Assembly: GCA_017540505.1 (NCBI GenBank)
Contig: JAFYAW010000037.1
Span: forward strand, 1-64,000
Reading direction: 5' to 3'
Source: Bacteroidales bacterium
GTDB taxonomy: Bacteria > Bacteroidota > Bacteroidia > Bacteroidales > WCHB1-69
DNA length: 64,000 bases
Shown here: piece by piece, positions 1-9,692 of the stretch
How the letters are laid out: each line of letters opens with the position of its first letter
How positions within the stretch are numbered: position 1 is the first letter of the stretch
Position numbers and translations under genes: made by a program
Notes under the pieces: generated by a model
Seen by the model: only the letters and a program-made list of their open reading frames with translations
The model's database searches: none
What the model was told of the DNA's origin: nothing

Positions 1-159
1 AGCCATGGCACCCTTGCGGACGTGCGAGGCGATTTCACGCATGGTGGGAGTGCCCTCGTCTTCCTTCAGCATTCTGCGATAGAAGAAGAACGCGAAACCC
101 AGCGCGACGATGGATGCGCAAAACACGATCCATACATACTTGACAAGATTTTCTTCCAT
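1..159 (-). CDS. hppA: Membrane-bound pyrophosphatase, N-terminal fragment (cut by window edge)
   Basis: This is the first 53 codons of a gene that runs off the left edge; the ATG is at 159. The encoded start has one hydrophobic segment (WIVFCASIVALGFAFFFY) followed by EGTPTMREIASHVRKGAMA. That second stretch matches the conserved N-terminal loop of membrane H+ or Na+ translocating pyrophosphatases, which couple PPi hydrolysis to ion export across the inner membrane. The gene is common in anaerobic Bacteroidales. A TAnnTTTG box lies 68 bases upstream. Ion specificity cannot be judged because the catalytic core is outside the window. Confidence 0.8.
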   Translation of the reverse strand, partial: MEENLVKYVWIVFCASIVALGFAFFFYRRMLKEDEGTPTMREIASHVRKGAMA

Positions 160-227
160 AAGTAATTGATTTAAATTATTAATAGATTGGATTTTAGTTT
201 CTAATTCACGTTTTTAAAACAAAGTGG

Positions 228-235
228 CAAAGATA
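228..235 (-). promoter_or_regulatory. Bacteroidota -7 box (TATCTTTG) for hppA
   Basis: Reads TATCTTTG on the minus strand, 68 bases before the hppA start codon. It is an exact match to the TAnnTTTG -7 consensus of Bacteroidota housekeeping promoters. Confidence 0.65.
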
Positions 236-248
236 ATAAAAAAAGTTG

Positions 249-323
249 AGAGTATAGTGTTGAGAGTTGAGAGGTTTTCTTTGTTGTAAAAGTTGAAAGT
301 AGAGAGTTAAGAGATTAGAGTAG
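249..323 (+). repeat. Degenerate heptad array (unit AGAGTTN), upstream arm
   Basis: Seven-base units run in register: AGAGTAT, AGTGTTG, AGAGTTG (249-269), then after a short break AAAGTTG, AAAGTAG, AGAGTTA, AGAGATT, AGAGTAG (289-323). The unit is the reverse complement of the AAACTCT unit found after the gene at 395-769. The two arrays therefore form inverted arms around that gene. Confidence 0.75.
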
Positions 324-394
324 TTTTAGGGCAGGAAAATATTTTGGAGGCAATATCAACGTGTTTTTAACGTTATTGATACAAAAAAAGTACC

Positions 395-769
395 ATGAAA
401 GAACACTTTGGATTTGAAAAATTATCAGTTTATAAATCTGCAAGACAATTGGTGAAAGAAATTTATACGCTACAGAAAAAATTCCCTTCCGAAGAGGAAT
501 ACGCGTTGGGAGATCAACTCCGTCGATCTTCTGTATCTATTGTTGCGAATTTGGCGGAAGGTGGCGGACGGTTTTCTGCAAAAGAAAAAGTACACTTCGT
601 TGAAATTTCATACGGATCGCTATTAGAAGCATATAGCGAACTTCAATTAGCCTGCGACTTTGGTTATATATCTGAAACCGAGCTTATTGATATAGGCTCT
701 AATTTTGAGGAGACAGCAAAAATGCTCTCCGGACTACGAAACTCCCTAATTAAAAGCTCTAAACTCTAA
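395..769 (+). CDS. Four-helix bundle protein (23S rRNA intervening-sequence protein family, S23-like)
   Basis: A 124-residue protein with the family hallmarks: an N-terminal FEKLSVYKSARQLVKEIY helix, then the conserved LGDQLRRSSVSIVANLAEG turn, then FVEISYGSLLEAYSEL. Family members are small homo-oligomeric helical bundles first seen inside intervening sequences of 23S rRNA genes; most copies, as here, are free-standing and of unknown function. No rRNA lies nearby. The gene is clearly more A+T-rich than its neighbours, and its last codons (SSKL, stop) are built from the downstream heptad array. It lies 25 bases before hemW on the same strand. A mobile-cassette origin is an inference from composition and the flanking inverted arrays. 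Confidence 0.88.
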   Translation: MKEHFGFEKLSVYKSARQLVKEIYTLQKKFPSEEEYALGDQLRRSSVSIVANLAEGGGRFSAKEKVHFVEISYGSLLEAYSELQLACDFGYISETELIDIGSNFEETAKMLSGLRNSLIKSSKL

Positions 770-788
770 ACTTTAAACTCTAAACTCT
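754..788 (+). repeat. Heptad array (unit AAACTCT), downstream arm
   Basis: Five consecutive units in exact register: AAGCTCT, AAACTCT, AAACTTT, AAACTCT, AAACTCT. The array spans the stop codon of the four-helix-bundle gene (767-769) and ends six bases before the hemW ATG. It is inverted relative to the array at 249-323; AGAGTT pairs with AACTCT in six of seven positions per unit. Confidence 0.85.
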
Positions 789-794
789 CCCCCA

Positions 795-1916
795 ATGCTA
801 TACCTCCACATCCCCTTCTGCCTCAGCAAGTGCATCTACTGCGGGTTCTATTCCGTGGCGAACACCCGTCAGAAAGCGGTCTATTTGGATGCGCTGGGAC
901 GGGAAATCCGCCTGCGCAGCCGTTATCTGGCCGGCACGCCCGTACGAACGCTCTATTTCGGCGGCGGCACTCCCAGCCTGCTGTCGGGCGAGGAACTTGC
1001 CGGCATCCTACAGACCTTACGCAACACTTTCCAGATCACCCCGGATGCGGAGATCACCCTCGAGGCCAACCCCGAGCAGCTCACGCCGGAATACTGCCGC
1101 ACGCTGCACGACCTCGGCATCAACCGATTGAGCGTCGGCGTGCAATCCTTCCAGGACCCTGTGCTGCGCTTCATGGGGCGGCGGCATACGGCCAACCAGG
1201 CGTTGGAGGCCATCCGCAACGCTGCCGCCGCCGGCATTGACAACATCTCCATCGATCTGATCTTCGGTGTGTCCGAGCGTTCCGACGACCAGTGGGCCGA
1301 AGATATGGAAACGGCACTTTCGCTGCCCATCCGACATCTCTCCTGCTATGCCCTCACCCCCGAGGAGAACTCCATTCTCTATAAGCAGATCCAACGCCAC
1401 ACACACGCGCCTGTGGACGACGATCAGGCCACGCGACAGTACGAACAGCTGTGCCAACGGCTGCAACACTCTGAGTTGCACCACTACGAAGTCTCCAATT
1501 TCGCACGAGAGGGTTTTGAATCGCGTCATAATTCCGCCTACTGGGACCATACGCCCTACCTCGGTCTCGGACCCTCGGCACACTCCTTTGACGGGAAAAG
1601 CCGCCAGTGGAATCCGGCCAACCTTAGCCAATATCTGCACAACATCGAGGAAGGCCGTCTCTATGAGGAACGCGAAATGCTTGATGAGAAAGCCTTGTAC
1701 AACGAAACGCTGTTGCTTTCGCTACGTACACGAGAAGGTCTGGATATCAACGCGCTGCGTGATCGTTTCGGCACATCACGCGTCGATACGCTGCTGGAGT
1801 ATTTCCACAGCCATGTGCCGCAGGCCCATTACACAGAAACAGAAAGCCGGCTCCGTCTTACCGAAGCCGGCCTGTGGTTCGCCGACGGCATCGCCGGGGA
1901 TGCCTTTGAGATATAA
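795..1916 (+). CDS. hemW: HemW-type radical SAM protein (heme chaperone)
   Basis: A 373-residue radical SAM enzyme with the CX3CX2C cluster motif at the very N-terminus (Cys9, Cys13, Cys16) after the MLYLHIPFC start. It also has the family's YFGGGTPSLL, EANPEQLT, RLSVGVQSF and NSAYWDHTPYLGLGPSAHSF stretches and a C-terminal HemN_C-like region (NETLLLSLRTREGLD). The short N-terminus beginning straight at HIPFC is typical of HemW (heme insertion into respiratory enzymes) rather than HemN, the oxygen-independent coproporphyrinogen oxidase, which carries an N-terminal extension. The start is the first ATG after the heptad array. The downstream gene is convergent, with 7 bases between the two coding ends. 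Confidence 0.9.
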   Translation: MLYLHIPFCLSKCIYCGFYSVANTRQKAVYLDALGREIRLRSRYLAGTPVRTLYFGGGTPSLLSGEELAGILQTLRNTFQITPDAEITLEANPEQLTPEYCRTLHDLGINRLSVGVQSFQDPVLRFMGRRHTANQALEAIRNAAAAGIDNISIDLIFGVSERSDDQWAEDMETALSLPIRHLSCYALTPEENSILYKQIQRHTHAPVDDDQATRQYEQLCQRLQHSELHHYEVSNFAREGFESRHNSAYWDHTPYLGLGPSAHSFDGKSRQWNPANLSQYLHNIEEGRLYEEREMLDEKALYNETLLLSLRTREGLDINALRDRFGTSRVDTLLEYFHSHVPQAHYTETESRLRLTEAGLWFADGIAGDAFEI

Positions 1917-1923
1917 CTATCCA

Positions 1924-3585
1924 TTACTTCCCGAAACGATAGCCCACGTTCAACGAGAAATTGACGTAGGGATAACGTTTCCAAACACTGGTGGGATTTG
2001 CTTGAAGGGTCGCCGCATCGGGATTATACCATGACTTGTTTGCACCAAAAGCGGCATCCAAAAAGAAATAGAGATGACTGGGCAAAGTCAGACCGAGCCG
2101 CAACATTACTCCTGCACCAAAACGGTCACTATCAAACAAATAACCTTCCAGTTTCTTTCCATGATTGAGCATTGTAGTCGGGAATCGCATATCCAAAGCA
2201 GCACCTAACATAAAAGCTTTGGCGTTCATATAGTCGCCGAACAGGAACAGTGGACCAACATCCAACCGTGTAGGGCCGGCAATGCAATAATCCACTGAGA
2301 GAAGACCGCCGATGGCACATTTTTCCTTCGGAATAGCGAAGTCCAACCCGACGGAGGGACCGCCGAAGAACTTAGGTGCAACTTCAAAATCCAATCCTGC
2401 GTTCAATCCGAAAAAGGACTTATAGGGTTTTGCCGCGGGCGGTTGTTTATCCTCGATAACAGGTTCGACGGGTGTCTCCACTGGAGTGGCAGTAAAGTCG
2501 TTGCCAAGGGTCCAGCGGACCTTGCCTTGGTGCGCACTTGGCACGTAGCAGGTCAGGTTCTGCCAACGCTTGATGAGCTCTTGGGCCATCTTCTCGAACT
2601 GGGCCTCTAACTGGCTAAAATCGTCCAACAAGAAGGGTTCTTCGGAAGAAATCCCTTGGAAAACAGACTTATACAACTTATTGTCTTCTGCCACATCGTT
2701 GCCGCGGATAGCGATCACATAGCTTTTAAGGTTGGAACCTTTGATATTGCGATTCACCACATTGTCGCGCACATATTTGAAGTAAGGGTTTTCCAAACCT
2801 TTTTCCGGAACGCCCAACGAAGGATCCATTGAGTGATTGTCGTAACCGTCAGTAAAGGAGACCATGCAGGCGTAGTCGAACTTCTCTGCATCGGGACGTG
2901 AAAGTTTATCCACATAGGAGGTGATCATGTCAGCGCCTTTACGCATCGCGTAGTAGAGGGCTGTATTGTTGTAGAGAGTAAGACCTTGGATGAAACGGGT
3001 CATCTCATCACGCGACTGGGCGGTCAGGGGTTCGATTTCGCGCACCATCTTGTCGGCGTTACCCATCGTGTTGAAACCCATGATGCCGAGGCGGATGCTA
3101 CCGTCGGGGGAGGCATTGTAGAGGATGTTGATGAACTTGGTGGCGCTGTTTTTCAGTTTCTCGAAGTTAGTCTCGCCGAGGGATGTGCTGCAGTCGAGCA
3201 CCAGCATCACCACCATCACTTTGTCGGTCTCGAAATTCTGCTGGGCGTCCTTCACCTCGCTGTCGCGTTGCCATGTGTTGGTTTTCCCGTTATACTGCCA
3301 TTTCCAGAATTTCAGGCCACCCGCGAAACCCTCGGAATAGTCGGTGCTGGCCTTGTCAAAGGTGAAGGATATAGACTCGTCAGGTTCCACCTTTCCGTAG
3401 ATTGTCTCCACCGGAGTGAAGGTGATTCCGCGCGAGGTGATATTGGTAAGCTGATAAACGAAGCGACCATTCTGGTCCTGAGTGATGGAATAATCACCTT
3501 CGATATAATACTTGGCCTTCTCGGCCTGGGCGAAGGCTGACAACCCGCCCAACACGCAGAGCATTAGCAACAATATTTTTTTCAT
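1924..3585 (-). CDS. Secreted VWA-domain protein with C-terminal outer-membrane beta-barrel-like domain
   Basis: A 553-residue protein with a signal peptide (MKKILLLMLCVLGGLSAFAQA). A von Willebrand factor A domain follows: the MIDAS motif DCSTS is near residue 130, then LGIMGFNTMG and SFTDGYDNHS. A proline-rich linker (residues about 365-385) leads to a repetitive aromatic/glycine C-terminus from about residue 388 that ends GYRFGK. The alternating hydrophobic pattern and terminal aromatic-rich strand resemble a small outer-membrane barrel. The protein would then be anchored in the outer membrane with its metal-ion-dependent adhesion domain on one face. Function is unknown. The barrel is inferred from sequence pattern only. 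Confidence 0.75.
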   Translation of the reverse strand: MKKILLLMLCVLGGLSAFAQAEKAKYYIEGDYSITQDQNGRFVYQLTNITSRGITFTPVETIYGKVEPDESISFTFDKASTDYSEGFAGGLKFWKWQYNGKTNTWQRDSEVKDAQQNFETDKVMVVMLVLDCSTSLGETNFEKLKNSATKFINILYNASPDGSIRLGIMGFNTMGNADKMVREIEPLTAQSRDEMTRFIQGLTLYNNTALYYAMRKGADMITSYVDKLSRPDAEKFDYACMVSFTDGYDNHSMDPSLGVPEKGLENPYFKYVRDNVVNRNIKGSNLKSYVIAIRGNDVAEDNKLYKSVFQGISSEEPFLLDDFSQLEAQFEKMAQELIKRWQNLTCYVPSAHQGKVRWTLGNDFTATPVETPVEPVIEDKQPPAAKPYKSFFGLNAGLDFEVAPKFFGGPSVGLDFAIPKEKCAIGGLLSVDYCIAGPTRLDVGPLFLFGDYMNAKAFMLGAALDMRFPTTMLNHGKKLEGYLFDSDRFGAGVMLRLGLTLPSHLYFFLDAAFGANKSWYNPDAATLQANPTSVWKRYPYVNFSLNVGYRFGK

Positions 3586-3666
3586 AGCACAAAAATTTAT
3601 TCTATAAACAATAAAAACAATTATTTATTGCCTTGACACAACAAGTCAATAACTACAATTAGCAGA

Positions 3667-3674
3667 CAAAAGTA
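3667..3674 (-). promoter_or_regulatory. -7 box (TACTTTTG) for the VWA-barrel gene
   Basis: TACTTTTG on the minus strand, 81 bases before the start codon of the VWA gene. The A+T-rich intergenic stretch 3586-3813 holds no gene and no other structure was recognised in it. Confidence 0.5.
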
Positions 3675-3813
3675 AAGAAAAAGCACGGTCCATTTCACGC
3701 TTTTACAAATAGTTGTCAACCGTGAAATATGGATAACGGACGTTCCCGCACACTATCTTTACAACAATGTTTTATAATAAATAAGAGACGTGCCCCCCTA
3801 CCCCCAAAACATA

Positions 3814-5235
3814 CTACAGACCAACATACAGGTTCACCGAGGCGAGACCATCGTCCACCGCGTTGCAGGTAATGGAGAACACGCGCAAGTGCTGCCCCAG
3901 GAAGGATGTTTTGCCCTTGTCAGACAACAAACGCAGCAGCGGTCGCTGCGAGGAGGAGTTGAAATAATCGAATTCCAACAGATTGTCAGAAGCCGTGTTC
4001 GTGCTGGCGAACATATAGTAGCGATTGGAGGCTAACGCCCCATTTCGGCTCAAATCGCGCAAATAAAAGTCCATCGCCTCCGTGGAGGGCGCAAAGACAT
4101 AATACCCGTCGCGGTCGATGAAGCAGCGGTAAACATCCGTCCCGAAAATCGTCGCGTCCGGCATCTGGATATCTTCGGTAACCGGGTAAATGCCAGTCGG
4201 ATAGGCCAACCGCATACTGTCGGTCCATGCGCTGCCCTCAAACGGGTTGTAGGCCTTACCTAACGTATCGTGCGGGACCAGCAGGAAACGGCAGATGGCA
4301 TTGGAATCATTGAGCATGGCAAACCGATGCGCAGCATAGTCCGGCATGGCCTCCCGATAATACCAGATGGTGTTGAAGGGCATACGCTCATCCGGATATT
4401 CAGCTACGGATTTGTAGCCCGCCAAATCGACCAGCTTCGGATTGTCAACCGTCGCATACCCCGACAGGAACACCTCGTTCTGCGAGATGCGCAGCTGGTA
4501 TCCCGACCACTCGGACAACGTTTTCAATTTCCCCAGGACCGAGGTCACCGATTCGTTGAACCAAGTGGACAGGAATTCAAAATAAACCGGATTATGGACA
4601 AACAGCCAGTTCTGCTTCTGGTTCTTCACCGCCACCTCAATCAATTTCCGGAAAGATTTGTCCGACAGCAGGTTTTTCGGGTGTGTGTGCTGCATCAAAG
4701 CCTTTTTTAGCAGTTCGACATTATCGGAAACCGACAACACATGATTGAAATAGACGAACTTAAGGCTCTTATAATTCGTGCCGTAGGTGTAAATCTTGTA
4801 CTGTTCGTACGAGGTGTAATTGGCGGGATCGATGCTGAGCGAGCGGAGCAGCTTACGGAACGCATGCTTGTCCGCCCGCGCGTTGAAGAGCAACGACAGC
4901 CCTTTTTCTGACGCGTGCCCCGAAATGATCAGGGGCAGCTCCTCCGATGCGGCCATTTTCCCGCTTACGGTCTCGAATGCGGGCAACACGTCCATGGCAA
5001 ACAACTCGTTCAGGCAGGGCTGGATGCCCTTGTAGGTCGTCTGCACAAAGTCGTCGTGGTCATTGACTTCAAACAGGAATACAGCATCATTGGGCACCAC
5101 CTGAATCAACGCCGCCGGCGTTTGCCTCAAGAAGGTATAGTAAAAGAAAATGCCCACGCCCATCAAGATTACGGCTATCAGGCTTATCCAAACCACCCAG
5201 GCCCGGTGTCCCTCACGATTGTATTCCTCTTTCAT
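3814..5235 (-). CDS. Membrane-anchored protein of unknown function (DUF3352-like)
   Basis: The 473-residue product starts at the ATG (MKEEYN); a TTG two codons upstream is less likely. It has a short cytoplasmic N-terminus, one transmembrane helix (WVVWISLIAVILMGVGIFFYY) and a large extracytoplasmic domain. That domain begins LIQVVPNDAVFLFEVND, a pattern seen in DUF3352-type Bacteroidota proteins that open with a statement of protein-level values such as P-x-DA-x-x-F/Y. No catalytic motif was recognised. It lies downstream of the DUF5606 gene on the same strand (88-base gap). The family assignment is tentative. Confidence 0.6.
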   Translation of the reverse strand: MKEEYNREGHRAWVVWISLIAVILMGVGIFFYYTFLRQTPAALIQVVPNDAVFLFEVNDHDDFVQTTYKGIQPCLNELFAMDVLPAFETVSGKMAASEELPLIISGHASEKGLSLLFNARADKHAFRKLLRSLSIDPANYTSYEQYKIYTYGTNYKSLKFVYFNHVLSVSDNVELLKKALMQHTHPKNLLSDKSFRKLIEVAVKNQKQNWLFVHNPVYFEFLSTWFNESVTSVLGKLKTLSEWSGYQLRISQNEVFLSGYATVDNPKLVDLAGYKSVAEYPDERMPFNTIWYYREAMPDYAAHRFAMLNDSNAICRFLLVPHDTLGKAYNPFEGSAWTDSMRLAYPTGIYPVTEDIQMPDATIFGTDVYRCFIDRDGYYVFAPSTEAMDFYLRDLSRNGALASNRYYMFASTNTASDNLLEFDYFNSSSQRPLLRLLSDKGKTSFLGQHLRVFSITCNAVDDGLASVNLYVGL

Positions 5236-5323
5236 ACTCAATTATTTTATCAGATGTGAAAAAATATCGGACGACCTGCCGCCGCCTTCAGCGCACCGGC
5301 ACAGGCCATCCGTCAATCAAAAG

Positions 5324-5761
5324 CTATTCCGCAGGCGTTGCCGGCTCGGAGGATGCCTCAGCTTCTGCCGGCTTTTCCTCCTCCAAATCCACCATATTGT
5401 GGTCAACGAGGGTGTTGTACCAGAGGATAACCTTCTTCATATTGGAAACATAGACACGCTCGCGGTCATATTCCGGCAGCACCTCCGCAAAATAGGCCTT
5501 CAACGCGTCGTTGTCCTTCGGCATCTCCTTCTTCGCGCCGTTTTCCTTTTTATAAATGGACTGGAAAACAGACTGCAACGACACCTCGCCCTCCTCGGTG
5601 AAGATAGCGATATTGTCCAGCGTGGCCACACCGTCATGCGAGAAAGCAGGGAATCGGTGCCCGTCGGCAAGCGACTCCACGATGAAATTGTTGGGCGCGC
5701 GGGAAATGAGTTTGAACAAGCCGCCCTTTCCGGTAATTGATAAAATTTTGCTTAGATCCAT
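5324..5761 (-). CDS. DUF5606 domain protein
   Basis: A 145-residue protein whose first 125 residues (MDLSKILSITGKGGLFKLI, then FIVESLADGHRFPAF, then an HDGVATLDNIAIFT core) match the DUF5606 family. That family is largely confined to Bacteroidota; it starts with a conserved small domain and continues as a helical part. The last 20 residues are an acidic Glu/Ala/Pro tail (EEEKPAEAEASSEPATPAE). There is no signal peptide, so it is probably cytoplasmic. Function is unknown. The start is the ATG at 5761. The upstream spacer contains the octad array at 5809-5848. Confidence 0.85.
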   Translation of the reverse strand: MDLSKILSITGKGGLFKLISRAPNNFIVESLADGHRFPAFSHDGVATLDNIAIFTEEGEVSLQSVFQSIYKKENGAKKEMPKDNDALKAYFAEVLPEYDRERVYVSNMKKVILWYNTLVDHNMVDLEEEKPAEAEASSEPATPAE

Positions 5762-5808
5762 AATTATTAGTTGAAAAATTTAAAGTTTAACAGTTGAAAT
5801 GCAATGTA

Positions 5809-5848
5809 CTTAGTTCCTTAACTTCTTAACTTCTTAGTTTCTTAGTTC
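5809..5848 (+). repeat. Octad tandem array (unit CTTAGTTC / CTTAACTT)
   Basis: Five eight-base units in exact register: CTTAGTTC, CTTAACTT, CTTAACTT, CTTAGTTT, CTTAGTTC. The array ends three bases from the 3' end of the lipoprotein gene (5852-6748) and fills much of the 90-base spacer before the DUF5606 gene. Confidence 0.85.
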
Positions 5849-5851
5849 CCT

Positions 5852-6748
5852 CTAATTGTCCGCCGGATAATAACTTATCTTCCGTTTCCTCACGGAAATA
5901 ATCCTGTTATCCTCCACCAGGACTTCCATTTTCCAGTTCTTCTCCGGATCGAAATCCATATACAGACGCGACTCCTTGCGGTGATGGATACGGTCCTCGT
6001 AGATGGTCTTGACCTGCCGTCCGTCCTGATCGTACTGATTATAGGTATATTCCAACATCTGGTTGCCGGCCTTATACACACAGCGGTTGACCTCGTCGCC
6101 ATAGTTGTCATATTCGATGGTCACGGTCTTGAAGACCTTCCCGTTGGGTTCGCACTCGGTGATCTTGTACACCTGCCCCTGATCGTTATAGCGGTTGCGC
6201 GTATGCGTGACCACATCGCCAAAAGACTGCGAGCTGGTGATGACGTTGCCGATGCCGTCGGTCGTATAGGAGAAGGCAATCGCGATGCTGTCGCCGCTGT
6301 AAATCTGCTCACCGATCAGGAAGTGGTTGCGGTCGTACAGATACTTGCCGTGCGTAACCTGGGCTCCGGTGGAGTCATACTCTTCCCAACGCGTCGGTTG
6401 CGCAAGGTCGTTATAGTGATACTCGCGGCGTATCAGCGTGTCACGATGCTCATCCAACTTGACGAAGCGCGTCAAAAAACCGTCGGAGCTATATTGCTGG
6501 TACGAGACCACATCCGGTTTCCGTTTCTTGAGCAACGACGTCAGACGTGTGGTGTCAGCCAGTGTGAGCGAATCATCCACCAAAATATAGGTTGACGTCT
6601 GGATGCTCTTCACGAACCCGAAGATATGGTTGCGCTGGAGATGGTTCTTCTCAATGTCGGGCGTAATCTGAATCGGCTCCGGTTTTTTCTTACAGCCAAC
6701 CAGTGCCATCAGGCATAGCAACAACAAGAAGAGTCTGTAACGCTTCAT
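5852..6748 (-). CDS. Lipoprotein with RHS/YD-like repeat pattern
   Basis: A 298-residue predicted lipoprotein. The lipobox is at residues 16-19 (LVGC) and is followed by KKKPEP, so it should be lipidated and exported. The body is made of short aromatic beta-hairpin-like units (YQQYSSDGFLTRF, REYHYNDLAQPTRWEEYDSTG, NRYNDQGQVYKIT, YTYNQYDQDGRQVKTIYE). This Y-x-x-x-G periodicity is seen in RHS/YD-repeat and related Bacteroidota cell-surface proteins. No enzymatic motif was seen. It sits 29 bases downstream of hutU on the same strand but has no evident role in histidine degradation. Confidence 0.7.
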   Translation of the reverse strand: MKRYRLFLLLLCLMALVGCKKKPEPIQITPDIEKNHLQRNHIFGFVKSIQTSTYILVDDSLTLADTTRLTSLLKKRKPDVVSYQQYSSDGFLTRFVKLDEHRDTLIRREYHYNDLAQPTRWEEYDSTGAQVTHGKYLYDRNHFLIGEQIYSGDSIAIAFSYTTDGIGNVITSSQSFGDVVTHTRNRYNDQGQVYKITECEPNGKVFKTVTIEYDNYGDEVNRCVYKAGNQMLEYTYNQYDQDGRQVKTIYEDRIHHRKESRLYMDFDPEKNWKMEVLVEDNRIISVRKRKISYYPADN

Positions 6749-6777
6749 CCTATTCAGTATAAGGATTTTATAACAGA

Positions 6778-8781
<2,004 letters not shown>

Positions 8782-8868
8782 CGCATTTTATAAAATGTAT
8801 TCGGGTCTCGCGACAAGACGAGGCACCTGTCAAATCTACTTGTCTGGCAAACATAAGATTTGCCGGCG
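8782..8868 (-). promoter_or_regulatory. hutU 5' leader with two potential hairpins
   Basis: Between the -7 box and the hutU start lies an 87-base leader. It contains a stem GGCAAA/TTTGCC (8846-8851 with 8859-8864) and a second stem GACAAG/CTTGTC (8812-8817 with 8839-8844). A leader of this length with nested complementarity could be regulatory. It matches no riboswitch class that I recognise. Confidence 0.4.
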
Positions 8869-8876
8869 CAAAGATA
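8869..8876 (-). promoter_or_regulatory. -7 box (TATCTTTG) for hutU
   Basis: Exact TATCTTTG on the minus strand in the gap between the GT2 gene and hutU. It indicates that hutU has its own promoter, separate from the upstream glycosyltransferase. Confidence 0.65.
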
Positions 8877-8903
8877 CTCAAAAAAATTAACCAATGGCCA
8901 ATC

Positions 8904-9668
8904 CTAATTGAAAAGCTTCCGGACAAGCATCGAAGAATAGCCGTAGAGCAAGGCGGCAAAGCAGAAAAAGGTGTTCAGCAGGCTGATGCGCGTGAAATCC
9001 TTAGCCGGACGGAAATGCGAAACGCGCTCTCCTTCAGGAGGATAATACACCCGTATTGGAATGGCTATGATCGGTATGTTACGCCAAGCGGAGCGCACCA
9101 GCATCTCCAACTCTGCCTCATAGCGGGAGGTGAGCAGACGCATATTGCCCATCTTGTCCAGCGGATACAGACGGAATCCGCTCTGCGTGTCGGGCAGGCG
9201 CCGGCCCGTCTGCACCGCAAACCAGAAGTTGGAGAACTTGTTGGCAAAGGTATTCTTCTGCGGCATATTGTCGTGTTTCATCCCCCGGCTACCAATGATG
9301 AGCGCGTCGGGGTACAAGGCAACCGTCTCCGCGAAGGCTGGGATGTCGCTTGCATAATGCTGGCCGTCGGAGTCAATGGTGATAGCGTAACGGAACCCGC
9401 GTTTCAAGGCCTCTCGGAAACCCGTCACCAAGGCCGTGCCTTTCCCCTTGTTCGGCATGTATGCGAGCACCGTGGCCGGCAAATCCGGACGGCTGAGAAG
9501 CTCCGGCGTGGCATCCGTGGAGCCGTCGTTCACTACGAAAATGTCCGCACAATACTCCGACACGTTTCGTATGACTTCCAACAGCGTGCCGGCATTGTTG
9601 TAGGTGGGAATCACCACACAGATACGCAGGTCGCGGAGAATGGCACGTATGTCAGCGGTTTCATTCAT
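8904..9668 (-). CDS. Family 2 glycosyltransferase (polyprenyl-phosphate sugar transferase-like)
   Basis: A 254-residue GT-A fold glycosyltransferase. It has CVVIPTYNNAGTLLEVI at the N-terminus, FVVNDGSTDATPELL, NKGKGTALVTGFREAL and the metal-binding DSDGQH motif near residue 101. The layout resembles dolichol- or undecaprenyl-phosphate mannosyl/glucosyl synthases. The C-terminus has one hydrophobic stretch (ISLLNTFFCFAALLYGYSSML) that could associate with the inner membrane. It sits 24 bases downstream of the NfeD-like gene on the same strand. Substrate cannot be assigned. Confidence 0.88.
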   Translation of the reverse strand: MNETADIRAILRDLRICVVIPTYNNAGTLLEVIRNVSEYCADIFVVNDGSTDATPELLSRPDLPATVLAYMPNKGKGTALVTGFREALKRGFRYAITIDSDGQHYASDIPAFAETVALYPDALIIGSRGMKHDNMPQKNTFANKFSNFWFAVQTGRRLPDTQSGFRLYPLDKMGNMRLLTSRYEAELEMLVRSAWRNIPIIAIPIRVYYPPEGERVSHFRPAKDFTRISLLNTFFCFAALLYGYSSMLVRKLFN

Positions 9669-9692
9669 AATATTCCAAATAAAAGTAAAGAT

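Noticed and set aside
395..769. Evidence of a split or nearby 23S rRNA gene
   Set aside because: The IVP family is often free-standing, and no rRNA-like sequence was found in the flanks.
795..1916. HemN coproporphyrinogen III dehydrogenase
   Set aside because: The protein starts directly at HIPFC and lacks the HemN N-terminal extension; the HemW architecture fits better.
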